Made by a program: the position numbers and the translations under genes. From positions 1-64,000 of the forward strand of contig NZ_JAPCWC010000001.1 in the NCBI RefSeq assembly GCF_026420865.1: DNA of 64,000 nucleotides. The letters run 5' to 3'. Below are positions 39,884 through 48,958 of the stretch, in pieces. The notes below the pieces were generated by a model. It worked only from the letters and a program-made list of their open reading frames with translations, was not told where the DNA came from and searched no databases. The DNA is from Novosphingobium clariflavum (GTDB lineage: Bacteria > Pseudomonadota > Alphaproteobacteria > Sphingomonadales > Sphingomonadaceae). Each line of letters opens with the position of its first letter. The stretch's first letter is position 1.

Positions 39884-41587
39884 TCAACCGCCGACGCGGG
39901 ACGGATCCGGGGCACCGGCATCGGGGCGAGTGGCGGCATCCGTCACGTCCGCGGGGGCCTGCGAGGTCTTGGGCGGCGTGCCGAGTTGGGGGTACTTGAT
40001 GCCGAGCTGGTCGAGGTAGCTCGGGTACTTGTCCTGCTTATAGTAGTATTTCTCCATCTCGGGACGCATGCGCTTCATCACTTCGGCGTTGAGCCAGATG
40101 GCGGGGGTATCGCTGGCGGTGATCACCGGATCGTAGTGCTGGTCCTTGTTCTGGACGTCCTTGAAATAGGCCTTGGCGTCCGCCAGCAGTTGCGGCCGGG
40201 TCATCAGGTCGATCACCGTCATCGCCACCGCCTTGGCGCCCGCGACCGCGCCCTTGTGGGCGATCGGCGTGGCCATCGCCACCGCCGAGGTGAGGTTGTG
40301 GCCGATAATGTTGGGAATGTTCGAGGGGTAGCGCACGGTGATCGTGGGCACCGTCCACATGATGTCGCCGATGTCGTCCGAGCCGCCGCCGATCGAACGC
40401 GGGCGGTTCTCGGGGGTGGAGAGCGGATCGACGCTGTCGTGCAGCGGCTCCACCTTGCGCTCGAAGTTGACCTGCGCGGCCTTGGCGAAGGCCTGGTCGT
40501 CTGCCGTCCACTTGGGCATGCCGACGGCTTCGATATTGGCCTGCGCCGCCTCGGCCATCGGCTTGTTGCCGAAGTTGGGAGCGGCATAGCCGAGGATTCG
40601 GCGCGAAACCGTGGTGCCGGTGGCCATCGCGGCGGCATCGGCGATGGTGTTGCCGGTATCATAGAGCGAGCGGACGGCGTCGAAGGTGCGATCGCGGAAG
40701 AAGTACCAGACCTTGGCCTCGCCCGGCACGACGTTGGGCTGGCCGCCGCCTTCGGTGATGACGTAGTGCGAGCGCTGGGTCACCGGCAGATGCTCGCGGC
40801 GGAAATTCCAGGCCACGTCCATGAGTTCGACCCCGTCGAGCGCGCTTCGGCCGTCCCAGGGGTCGCCGGCGGAATGCGCGGTCCGGCCCTTGAAGGTGTA
40901 TTCGACGGAGACCATGCCGTTCATGCCCATCTCGCCATAGGCCGTGCCGAACGATGTGCCGACATGGGCGAAGATGTTGGCATCGACGTCCTTGAACAGC
41001 CCGGCACGCACGAAGTAGGCCTTGGAGGCGAGGTTCTCCTCGGCAATACCAGGCCAGACCATGATGCGACCGGGGATGTGGTGCTTGATCATCACGTTCT
41101 TGGCGGCGATGGCTGCCGCGATCATCATCGGCATGCCCGAATTGTGGCCTTCGCCGTGGCCCGGAGCGCCTTCGACAATCGGCTTGGCGTAAGGCAGGCC
41201 GGGGTATTGCGAGACGCCCAGCAAGTCGTCGATGTCACTGCCCAGCGCGATCGTCGGGCCGCCGGTGCCGGTGCCCCAGGTGGCGGTGAAGGCGGTGGGA
41301 ATGCCGGCGACCCCGCGTGTCACCTTGAAGCCGTTCTTTTCAAGGATGTCCGCGAGATAGGCAGAGCTTCTGAACTCCTGGAAGCCGGGCTCGGCGAAGC
41401 TGAACAGCGAATCCACGCCTTGCTGGATCATTTTGGCATGGGCATCGACATCGGCGGCGGCTTCCTGCTTGAGCGCGGCGGCATCGGCGCTCTGGGCGGT
41501 GGCAATGCCGGGAGCGAGGCTCGCGATGGCGGCGGCGGAAAGCGCGAGGGCAGCGAGGGTCCGGGTCTTGCGGGTGAACTGGATCAT
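39884..41587 (-). CDS. exported M20-family amidohydrolase
   Basis: 567 residues from ATG 41587, where a signal peptide begins (TLAALALSAAAIASL, ending near TAQS). M20 peptidase/aminobenzoyl-glutamate hydrolase (AbgB) type: SFAEPGFQEF at the start, ALGSDIDDLLG, GHGEGHNSGMPM (metal His), the lid domain with FKGRTAHSAGDPWDGRSALDG, and GGSDDIGDIMWTVPT near the C terminus. It cleaves N-acyl amino acids or peptide amides, probably in the periplasm. A long tail after about 500 is typical of sphingomonad copies. It lies 68 bases downstream of TonB receptor 2 on the same strand, so receptor and hydrolase form a uptake-and-cleavage pair. Confidence 0.9.
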   Translation of the reverse strand: MIQFTRKTRTLAALALSAAAIASLAPGIATAQSADAAALKQEAAADVDAHAKMIQQGVDSLFSFAEPGFQEFRSSAYLADILEKNGFKVTRGVAGIPTAFTATWGTGTGGPTIALGSDIDDLLGVSQYPGLPYAKPIVEGAPGHGEGHNSGMPMMIAAAIAAKNVMIKHHIPGRIMVWPGIAEENLASKAYFVRAGLFKDVDANIFAHVGTSFGTAYGEMGMNGMVSVEYTFKGRTAHSAGDPWDGRSALDGVELMDVAWNFRREHLPVTQRSHYVITEGGGQPNVVPGEAKVWYFFRDRTFDAVRSLYDTGNTIADAAAMATGTTVSRRILGYAAPNFGNKPMAEAAQANIEAVGMPKWTADDQAFAKAAQVNFERKVEPLHDSVDPLSTPENRPRSIGGGSDDIGDIMWTVPTITVRYPSNIPNIIGHNLTSAVAMATPIAHKGAVAGAKAVAMTVIDLMTRPQLLADAKAYFKDVQNKDQHYDPVITASDTPAIWLNAEVMKRMRPEMEKYYYKQDKYPSYLDQLGIKYPQLGTPPKTSQAPADVTDAATRPDAGAPDPSRVGG

Positions 41588-41655
41588 GTCATCGAACCTT
41601 GCAAAAGTGGGAAAAACACAGGTCAGGCCGGCGGGGACAACGGCCCCGCCGGGGA

Positions 41656-44580
41656 TCACAGCGAGACGGAGATCGAAAGGCGGTAGGTCCGTCCGATCAC
41701 GTCGTAGAGCGACCGGTTGGTCTGGGCGTAGGCGGGCACGTTGTTGCCGCTCGGGCCGTTGCCGATCAGTTCGGGCGCACGGTTGAGCAGGTTGTTGACC
41801 ACCACCGAGAGCGTTGCCTCGCGCCCGGCGCTGCGCAGCTTCACGCTGGCCGAAGTGTCGAAGTAGATCGCGCCATTGATGTGGTTGTTGTTGATCGTGC
41901 GGTACTGCGTGGTCGAGGCCGGGCAGCTGGAGGTGCACTCGATATAATCGTTGCCGTAGACTCCATCGCTGAAGCCGCGGGTGACGAAGTTGAGCGTCAC
42001 CGGGTCGATGTCGTAGAAGGCGCTGATGCGATAGACCCAGCTGGGTGAGGAGTAGCTGCCCGAGAGGCTGCCGCCGTTGACACCGGCATAGTCGATCGGG
42101 AAGACGCCATTGTCGACCACGTTCGAGATGTAGTGGGTGAGATTGGCAGAAATGCTGAAGTTTCCGGGGATCTTCTCGGAAATGGCGGACATCGCGGTGC
42201 GATAGCTGGCGGCAACGTCGAAGCCCTTTTCGCGCTGGCTGGCGAAGTTGAACGGCTGGATGGTGATCGTGCTGAGGGCGCCGCCCGAATAGACGATGTT
42301 GGCGCAGTAGTCGGCCAGGCCAAGCTCGTAGCAGTTGTCGACCGTGTTCTGCGACGTGACCGAGCCGATCGCGTCGGTGATCTTGATGTCGTAATAGTCG
42401 AACGAGGCGGTGAAGCCGGGCAGGAAGCGCGGCGAGACAACGACGCCCGCGGTCCAGGTATTGGCCTTCTCGGGCTTGAGGTTGGGATTGCCGACGGTGT
42501 TCTCGATGAACTGCTGCGAGCCGGTCAGCGGCGCATTGTCGGGCAGGATCACGGTATTGGTGCGCGCGGTGCCGGCGGCGAAGAGTTCCTGCAGGTTGGG
42601 CGCGCGGATATCGTGGCTGTAGGTGCCGCGCAGCTTGATGTCCGGGATCGGCTGCCAGGTCGCGCCGATCTTGTAGGTGGCCACGCCGCCCGAGGTCGAA
42701 TAGTCGGTATAGCGGCCGGCGGCGTCGATGTCGAAGCCGGTGAAGACCGGGACCGAGAGTTCGACGAAGCCTTCCTTGACGTTGTAGGCCCCCTTGTTGA
42801 CGAGATAGTTGCCGTAGAGCCATCCCGAGTTGAACTGGGACTCTACCGATCCGTTGATCGATTCCCTGCGCCATTCGCCGCCGAAGGCCACGGCCACCGG
42901 GCCTGCGGGCATGTCGAACAGCTGGGTGTTGAAGCTGACTGCGCCGACATCCTGCTTGATCGTCTGGTCGCGCTGCGGCTGCGCGTCGCCGTAGATATAG
43001 GCAAGCGCTTCGGCCGAAGGACCGTCGGTACCGAGGCGGTCGATCGGCACGCAGCCGTTGCCGGGATCGGTGATGGTCGAGCGGCAGACGATCTGGCCGT
43101 TGTAGAGCACCGCGTCCTGCGCCAGCGCCATGCGCGCGGTGTTCCAGGTGTTGATCAGCTCTTCGTGGGACTTGGTGATGCCGTGCTGGAAATAGGCGTT
43201 GAAGGTCCAGTCGCGGCTCAGCGCGTTGAAGCTGCCGTCGGCGCCGCCGACATAACGGTAGACTTCGCGGGTATTGTTGCTGCCCGGCACCGGGAAGCCG
43301 GCATTGCTGGTGCCGATGGTGATCGACGACAGGTTGTTTGCCGCCATCGCCGCGGCCACTTCGGGATATTGGGTCAGCAGATAGGCGTTGTCCGACTTGA
43401 TCGAGACGCCGGTGCTGGGGGTCTGCTGGTAGTCGCTGATGCCGTGATAGCGATTGTAGGATACCTGACCGAAGATCTCGATCGAACTCGTCACGTCGAA
43501 CGAGGTACGGTTGAAGACCGAGATCCTGCTTTCATCGGGAAGCAGTGAATTGGTGCCGACATGTCCGGCCAGCGTTACGTCGGTATCGCCGCCGATCATG
43601 TAGGGGCTGGAGGTGGAACTGTAGGTGCCGTAGTCGAGTTGCCCGGTCTGCCCCTCGCCCAGGAAATAGGTGCCCTTGAGCGCGCCGGACGTGATCAGGC
43701 CGCCAGCCGTGTAGGTATAGGGGGCATAGCCCGAACCGACCAGGCGTTCGGGCTCGCCGTTGGAGGCGGTGTAGTTCGGGTTGGTGATCTGGAAATAGGC
43801 GCTGTCGTTCCAGCTGCGCTTGATCGAGGTGACCGGATTCTGCTTGAAATAGCTGCCGTTGAGCAGGATGTGCAGCCGGTCGTCGAGCAGCGACAGGCCC
43901 GCGGTGGCGCCAAGCCGGTAGTTGAAACCATCGCCGTAGGTCGACAGGCCCTCGTCGGCGGTGACCTTGAGGCCGGTGAACTTCTTGTTGAGAATGAAGT
44001 TGATGACGCCGCCGACCGCATCCGAGCCATATTGCGCCGAAGCGCCGCCGGTCACCACTTCGACGCGCTCGACCAGGTCCTGCGGGATGGTGTTGACGTC
44101 GACCGTGCCGTTCACGCTCGAGGCAACCGAGCGCTGGCCGTCGAGCAGCACCAGCGTGCGGCCCGCGCCGAGGCCGCGCAAGTTGACCGAGGCGATGCCT
44201 GCGTTGCCGTTGGAAAGGCTGCCTGAACTGTTGGCTGAAGTGCTGCCAGCGGTGATGGCGGGAAGCTGGTTGACGAAGTCGGAGATGTTGGCCGGTTTCT
44301 GGGCGTTGATTTCCTGCGCTCCCAGCACTGTCACCGGGGTCGGCGCGCTGTAGCCGTCGCGCACGATGCGGCTGCCGGTGATGACGATATCGCCTGCGGG
44401 TGCGGCGGCTTCATCGCCGCCGGTGGTCGCGGCGGTGTCCTGGGCGTGTGCCGCAGCGGCGCCCAGCGCCAGCGATGCGGCGCCGGCAAGCAGCGTCAGG
44501 CGGGCATGGGCAAGCGTGCGAGCCCGATGGAACCGCGCCCCGGAATGGTTCACAGGATAGGCGGTCGTGCTGGAAAACAT
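41656..44580 (-). CDS. TonB-dependent outer-membrane receptor 2
   Basis: 974 residues from ATG 44580, chosen because GAGGGGG lies 6 bases ahead; ATG 44595 is less well placed. The signal peptide is long (hydrophobic LTLLAGAASLALGAAAAHAQ). The plug starts with GDIVITGSRIVRDG and carries NLRGLGAGRTLVLLDGQR and VEVVTGGASAQYGSDAVGGVINFILNK. The barrel ends GRTYRLSISVSL, the sphingomonad-type terminal strand. This large receptor class (about 950-1000 residues, no STN domain) commonly travels with peptidases. With the M20 gene behind it, an Lrp/AsnC gene upstream and a secreted protease beyond, peptides are the likely cargo. Confidence 0.95.
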   Translation of the reverse strand: MFSSTTAYPVNHSGARFHRARTLAHARLTLLAGAASLALGAAAAHAQDTAATTGGDEAAAPAGDIVITGSRIVRDGYSAPTPVTVLGAQEINAQKPANISDFVNQLPAITAGSTSANSSGSLSNGNAGIASVNLRGLGAGRTLVLLDGQRSVASSVNGTVDVNTIPQDLVERVEVVTGGASAQYGSDAVGGVINFILNKKFTGLKVTADEGLSTYGDGFNYRLGATAGLSLLDDRLHILLNGSYFKQNPVTSIKRSWNDSAYFQITNPNYTASNGEPERLVGSGYAPYTYTAGGLITSGALKGTYFLGEGQTGQLDYGTYSSTSSPYMIGGDTDVTLAGHVGTNSLLPDESRISVFNRTSFDVTSSIEIFGQVSYNRYHGISDYQQTPSTGVSIKSDNAYLLTQYPEVAAAMAANNLSSITIGTSNAGFPVPGSNNTREVYRYVGGADGSFNALSRDWTFNAYFQHGITKSHEELINTWNTARMALAQDAVLYNGQIVCRSTITDPGNGCVPIDRLGTDGPSAEALAYIYGDAQPQRDQTIKQDVGAVSFNTQLFDMPAGPVAVAFGGEWRRESINGSVESQFNSGWLYGNYLVNKGAYNVKEGFVELSVPVFTGFDIDAAGRYTDYSTSGGVATYKIGATWQPIPDIKLRGTYSHDIRAPNLQELFAAGTARTNTVILPDNAPLTGSQQFIENTVGNPNLKPEKANTWTAGVVVSPRFLPGFTASFDYYDIKITDAIGSVTSQNTVDNCYELGLADYCANIVYSGGALSTITIQPFNFASQREKGFDVAASYRTAMSAISEKIPGNFSISANLTHYISNVVDNGVFPIDYAGVNGGSLSGSYSSPSWVYRISAFYDIDPVTLNFVTRGFSDGVYGNDYIECTSSCPASTTQYRTINNNHINGAIYFDTSASVKLRSAGREATLSVVVNNLLNRAPELIGNGPSGNNVPAYAQTNRSLYDVIGRTYRLSISVSL

Positions 44581-44991
44581 AATGGGCCCCCTCATAGGCA
44601 GTCTTCACGACGCTTCCGGGCACACCTTCTCCCCGTCGCGCAGCCCCTCCATTGCAAGGGCAGGCTTCGCCACGAGCGCCTTGTCCGTTGTGGTCAGGGC
44701 GCCATTTCTGTTCTGTTATATGTTTACGCGACCCGAAGACGCTGGAGGGCGCTTATGGCCATTGTGTGCTACAGTCTTGTTCAGTCGCTTACATAGGTTT
44801 GGTTATATTATCATTTAAAAAACGTCTAGATGTGATTGAACATTTCATGCTGTTGTCAAAATATATAACATAACTACGCTGAAGCATCCTTGCTCATTTT
44901 GCCGAATTGCGCAGCCTCCGCGCTGGAATCCATCACGATCGTGCCGTCGCGCGCAGGATTTCGGCACGCTGCGCGGCAGGGCCTTGGGGTT
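44581..44991. other. intergenic region with an AT-rich block
   Basis: About 411 bases upstream of TonB receptor 2 and downstream of the Lrp/AsnC gene. From about 44790 to 44880 the DNA is clearly AT-rich (runs such as TTATATTATCATTTAAAA and AAAATATATAACATAA), unlike the rest of the window. It probably holds the receptor promoter and bendable regulator sites. No gene is seen. Confidence 0.6.
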
Positions 44992-45513
44992 TCAAACCGT
45001 CTCGATCGACCGATGGCGCTGTAGATTCGCCGCGCCTGCGCCGGAGCCGAACAGCACCGGCGGCAGTGTCCGCTCCAGCACCTTGCGCATGACGAAGCTG
45101 CTACGGATCTTGGCGACATGGGGAAGGGTGGAGAGTTCGCGGCGGTAGACCTTGTCATAATCCTCGAACGAGCGGACGTGAACGAACATCAGGAAGTCCG
45201 TTTCCCCCGAAATGAAGCTGCAATAGGACATCGATGGGCAGGCAACGACCGCCTGCTCGAATTCGTTGAGCACATGTTCGGCCTGGGACGTCAGTTCGAT
45301 CATGATGATGACGACCATGTTGAGGTCGAGCGTGCCCATGTCGAGTTGCGCGTTGTAGCCCTTGATGACGCCGCGTTCTTCCAGCAGCTTGCGGCGGCGG
45401 GCCACGGCGGTGCTGGAAAGGTGCACGCGTTCGCCCAGTGCCACGTCCGACATGCGACCGTCTTGGGATAGCTCCTGCAAGATGCGATAGTCGGTCCTTT
45501 CGATCTCTATCAT
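44992..45513 (-). CDS. Lrp/AsnC-family transcriptional regulator
   Basis: 173 residues from ATG 45513 (MIEIERTDYRILQELSQDGRM), with AGGGGAAAG ahead; the frame runs further up but the family N terminus starts here. A winged helix occupies 1-60 (VALGERVHLSSTAVARRRKLLEERGVIKGY). The RAM ligand-binding domain follows (VVIIMIELTSQAEHVLNEFEQAV, CSFISGETDFLMFVHVRSFEDYDKVY). These regulators sense amino acids and act as dimers to octamers. It stands between the metalloprotease gene (divergent) and TonB receptor 2 (downstream), so it is well placed to control peptide use. A short tail after LPPVLFGSG is unusual. Confidence 0.92.
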   Translation of the reverse strand: MIEIERTDYRILQELSQDGRMSDVALGERVHLSSTAVARRRKLLEERGVIKGYNAQLDMGTLDLNMVVIIMIELTSQAEHVLNEFEQAVVACPSMSYCSFISGETDFLMFVHVRSFEDYDKVYRRELSTLPHVAKIRSSFVMRKVLERTLPPVLFGSGAGAANLQRHRSIETV

Positions 45514-45532
45514 CTTCGACTTTCCCCTGCTT

Positions 45533-45560
45533 TTGATCGTTCTGCACATGAATCGATCAA
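45533..45560. promoter_or_regulatory. inverted repeat TTGATCG-N14-CGATCAA
   Basis: Exact 7-bp arms lie 20 bases upstream of the Lrp/AsnC start, in the divergent gap to the metalloprotease gene. It may be an Lrp-type autoregulatory site. Confidence 0.45.
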
Positions 45561-45703
45561 TACCCGTGTGAAAATTGCCGCACTTTGATGGGTTACGCAT
45601 GCTTTGTTGTGATAGCTTGATCGCAGCGGCACGAAAGATTGTCGTACAGGGTCCGGATGGCGCAAGGCCGGGGTTTTCGCCGTGAATTTCAGGGAGATAT
45701 TAC

Positions 45704-48145
45704 ATGCCGTGTCGCACCTCGCGTCATTCTTCGCGCCGTTCGCGCGCCGCGACGCTTGCCTTCCCGTTGGGGTTGTTGCTGGGCGGGGCCGCGCTGCCCC
45801 TTGCCGCCATGGCGGCTCCGGTGACGGTGGCTTCGAGCGATGGCGCCTTGCTGCCGGTCAGCGTCGACAAGGAGAGCGGGCGCATCCTGCTCAAGCTGCC
45901 TGCGCCCGACAAGGACGGCGTGAGTGGGCGTTTTCTTTATGCCACGGCGCTCAAGGTCGGCCTCGGTTCTGCCCCGGTCCGGCTTGACCATGGCATGTTG
46001 GGGGATACGCAGTTGCTCGCCTTCCGGCGCTTTGGCAGGAAGGTGGCGATCACTTACGAGAACCCGCGTTTCCGCGCGAGTGGTGCTGCCGAAATCGAAA
46101 AGGGCGCACGCGAGAGCTTTCCCTTCAGCACGGTGGGCATGGTCGATGTTGTCGCCGCCGATGCCGACGGCGCGGTGACGATCGACATCGCGCCGTTCCT
46201 CACCCGTGACACGATGAATATCACTCGCGCGCTGGGCCAGGACGCCAAGGGCTGGAAGCTGGACGAGAGCCTGAGCGCCGCAGACCCTTCCGCCGTCAAG
46301 GTGTTTCCCGACAATATTGAACTGGAGGCGGTGCAGACCTATTCCAATGACAGTCCCGGCAAGGAAGTGGACAATATTGCCCCGGACGGCCGCAAGGTCA
46401 GCTTTGTCGTGCATCACTCGCTGGTCAGGCTGCCGGATGCTGGCTTCACCGTGCGCCGGTTTGACATCCGTTCCGGCTCGCACGGTACTCAGGTTTACGA
46501 TTTCGGCACTCCGCTTGGCGAGGATGTGCAGTATCAGCTCGCGAACCACTTCCGTCTCGACAAGCTCGATCCCGCAGCATCGCGTTCCAGGGTGCGCAAG
46601 CCGATCGTCTTCTATATCGACCGAGCGGCTCCCGAGCCGATCCGGACCGCGCTGGCCGAAGGTGTGGCGTGGTGGAACCAGGCTTTCGATGCGGCGGGCT
46701 ACATCGATGCGTTCCAGGTCAGGATCCTGCCGCCCGATGCCGATCCGCAGGACGTGCGCTACAATGTCGTCAACTGGGGTGACCGCCTGACCCGCAGTTG
46801 GTCCTATGGCGGCGGCGTGATCGACCCGCGCACCGGCGAGATCATCAAGGGTAACGTGGTGCTGGGCGCGCTGCGCGTGCGGCAGGATGTCATCCTCTAC
46901 GAAAGCCTTGTCGGCACCGCGCAGGAGAATACCGGCGGGCCGAACGATCCAGTGCGGATCGCTCTCGCCCGCATCAGCCAGCTCGGTGCACACGAAGTGG
47001 GCCATGCCATCGGCTTCGTGCACAATTTCGAAGGCTCGACCCAGGATCGCACCTCGGTGATGGACTATCCGATTGCCCGGATGAACGTCATGGACGGCAA
47101 AATCGACCTTGGCGATGCCTATGCCAGCGGCATCGGCAGCTGGGACAAGTTCACTGTCGACTGGCTCTATGGCCAGCCGCAGCCGGGGCAGGACCACGAC
47201 AAGGCTGCCGCCGCCAAGGCGCTGGCGATCCAGCAGGCCGGGATGCGCTATATGACCGATATCGACGGGCGTAGCGCCGACCTCGGGGTGCCGGGCGACA
47301 GCATGTGGACGGACGGCGCGGACGAAGCCCCTGACCTCCAGCACATCATGGAAGTGCGCCGCATCGCCATGAACAATTTCGGCCCGGCTGTCCTGCGTCC
47401 GGGCGAAGCGCTGTCCAACTTGCGGCGCAAGTTCGTGCCGATGTGGCTGCTCCATCGCTACGAGATCGACGCCGTCGGCAAGCTGGTGGGCGGTGTGAAC
47501 TACACCTATGCGGTGGCTGGCGACGGCAGCGCGCTGCCCACGCCTGCGGCGGCGGACAAGCAGGAGGCCGCGCTTTCGGCGCTGCTGGCGACGCTTTCCG
47601 AAAAGGAGCTGACCGTACCGGCGCGGCTGCTGCCCCTGTTGTCCTACGGCGTCAACGGGCGCGGGGATGCGCAGTTCGATACCGAAGTGCTCGATACGGC
47701 CGGGGCTTCCGCGTTCGATCCGCTGGTGGCGGCCGACGTCGCCGCGCAAGTCACGCTGGATTCGCTGCTGGCGCCGGCGCGGCTGACCCGCGTCTATCTC
47801 CAGCACCAGAACGAAGCATCGCTGCTGGGCGTCGATGAACTGGTCGACAAGCTGATCGCGGCGACGCTCGATGGGCGCAGTTCGGCGGTCGGGCGGCGGA
47901 TCGCCTATCGTACGCTGGTTTCGATCGCCCGGGCCGCGCACGACAAGGACATGCCCGGCGACATTGCCGCGATCCTCACCGACAAGCTTCACGAGCAAGC
48001 GCGCGGCCTCGCGAAAGTGAGCGGCAGCGGCGAGGACGCTCGCTGGGCACGGGGAACGGCGCGGATGCTCGAGGACAAGGACGCCCTTGCCCGCGCCATC
48101 GCCCCCGGCGCGGCCCCGGCGATCCCGCCCGGCATGCCAATCTGA
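45704..48145 (+). CDS. exported zinc metalloprotease, metzincin-like (DUF5117/DUF4953 type)
   Basis: 813 residues; ATG 45704 follows AGGGAG with a 7-base spacer. It has a basic N terminus and then a signal segment (ATLAFPLGLLLGG, cleaved near AMAA). The zinc motif is H430-E-V-G-H434-A-I-G-F-V-H440, the metzincin HExxHxxGxxH, with a Met-turn SVMDYP after it. The N-terminal third (DUF5117-like) precedes the catalytic domain, and a helical C-terminal third follows, as in the large secreted proteases found in sphingomonads and bacteroidetes. It would cut proteins outside the cytoplasm and feed peptides to TonB receptor 2 and the M20 and M24 enzymes. It is divergent from the Lrp/AsnC gene. Confidence 0.9.
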   Translation: MPCRTSRHSSRRSRAATLAFPLGLLLGGAALPLAAMAAPVTVASSDGALLPVSVDKESGRILLKLPAPDKDGVSGRFLYATALKVGLGSAPVRLDHGMLGDTQLLAFRRFGRKVAITYENPRFRASGAAEIEKGARESFPFSTVGMVDVVAADADGAVTIDIAPFLTRDTMNITRALGQDAKGWKLDESLSAADPSAVKVFPDNIELEAVQTYSNDSPGKEVDNIAPDGRKVSFVVHHSLVRLPDAGFTVRRFDIRSGSHGTQVYDFGTPLGEDVQYQLANHFRLDKLDPAASRSRVRKPIVFYIDRAAPEPIRTALAEGVAWWNQAFDAAGYIDAFQVRILPPDADPQDVRYNVVNWGDRLTRSWSYGGGVIDPRTGEIIKGNVVLGALRVRQDVILYESLVGTAQENTGGPNDPVRIALARISQLGAHEVGHAIGFVHNFEGSTQDRTSVMDYPIARMNVMDGKIDLGDAYASGIGSWDKFTVDWLYGQPQPGQDHDKAAAAKALAIQQAGMRYMTDIDGRSADLGVPGDSMWTDGADEAPDLQHIMEVRRIAMNNFGPAVLRPGEALSNLRRKFVPMWLLHRYEIDAVGKLVGGVNYTYAVAGDGSALPTPAAADKQEAALSALLATLSEKELTVPARLLPLLSYGVNGRGDAQFDTEVLDTAGASAFDPLVAADVAAQVTLDSLLAPARLTRVYLQHQNEASLLGVDELVDKLIAATLDGRSSAVGRRIAYRTLVSIARAAHDKDMPGDIAAILTDKLHEQARGLAKVSGSGEDARWARGTARMLEDKDALARAIAPGAAPAIPPGMPI

Positions 48146-48252
48146 TCGCTGGCCGTGGAGGCTGCCGGTCGCGTACGGGACCGGTGGTTTCCGGCCTTGC
48201 CGGTGTTCGGGGCGGGCAGACATTCCGGCCCATCCACGCTACGCTGGCCGAG

Positions 48253-48894
48253 ATGACGAAGCCAGCACCCTTGCCCTCCATCGACACGGCAGAACGCCCC
48301 CTGACCGTGGCCATTCTGCTGTTCCGGGACGTGGAAGTGCTCGATTTCGCGGGGCCTTACGAGGTCTTTTCGGTCGCAGCGCGGATCGCTCCGCGCAGGC
48401 CAGGGCAGGAGCACGGGCCCTTCTCAGTCGTCACCATCGCGGAGACGGCAGCGCCAGTGTCCGCGCGTCACGGGCTGAAGGTCATGCCGGATCATGCCTT
48501 CCACGATGCGCCGCGATGCGACGTGGTGATCGTGCCCGGCGGGATTGTCGACGAACCGCTGGCCAATCCCGTCACGCTGGATTGGCTGCGCCGGACCGCT
48601 GGTCAGGCGGCCCTGACCGCCTCGGTCTGCACCGGGGCTTTCATCCTCGCGAGGATCGGACTTCTCGATGGGCGGGAGGCCACGACCCACAGGGACGACA
48701 TCCCGGAAATGCGGCGGATGTTCCCCGCCGTCCGGGTGGTGGAGGGCGTGAGCTTTGTCGATCAGGGCGCCATTGTCACCTCGGCGGGGATCTCCGCCGG
48801 GATCGACATGAGCCTGCACCTTGTCGCCCGTTTTGCGGGGCCGGACCTTGCGCGCAGGACGGCCCGGCAGATGCAGTATGAACCTGCCCGGTGA
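48253..48894 (+). CDS. DJ-1/PfpI-family protein
   Basis: 213 residues from ATG 48253; the frame is open to GTG 48184, and neither start has a strong ribosome site. Class-I-glutamine-amidotransferase-like fold of the DJ-1/PfpI superfamily: VAILLFRDVEVLDFAGPYEVF, the nucleophile elbow in ASVCTGAFILARIGLLDG, then VVEGVSFVDQGAIVTSAGISAGIDMSLHLV. This pattern is that of GlxA N-terminal domains and isonitrile hydratases, but no AraC DNA-binding domain follows. It may be a small hydrolase, a glyoxalase-like enzyme or a sensor. It has no obvious tie to its neighbours. Confidence 0.85.
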   Translation: MTKPAPLPSIDTAERPLTVAILLFRDVEVLDFAGPYEVFSVAARIAPRRPGQEHGPFSVVTIAETAAPVSARHGLKVMPDHAFHDAPRCDVVIVPGGIVDEPLANPVTLDWLRRTAGQAALTASVCTGAFILARIGLLDGREATTHRDDIPEMRRMFPAVRVVEGVSFVDQGAIVTSAGISAGIDMSLHLVARFAGPDLARRTARQMQYEPAR

Positions 48895-48928
48895 TGGGCC
48901 CTCCCGGTCAAACGCCTCCCCGGGTCAA

Positions 48929-48958
48929 AAGCCCCCCGGTCACAAGCCCCCCGGTCAC
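48929..48958. repeat. tandem 15-bp direct repeat
   Basis: Two perfect copies of AAGCCCCCCGGTCAC, preceded by degenerate copies from about 48903, fill the gap after the DJ-1 gene. The last copy contains the stop codon of the minus-strand exonuclease gene. Confidence 0.8.

Noticed and set aside
41588..42874. N-terminal extension joining TonB receptor sequence to the M20 gene frame
   Set aside because: The extension is an out-of-frame reading of the receptor gene. The M20 signal peptide starts at 41587.
44790..44880. AT-rich block as a sign of phage or island insertion
   Set aside because: No integrase, tRNA end or direct repeat flanks it; promoter and regulator binding explain it better.
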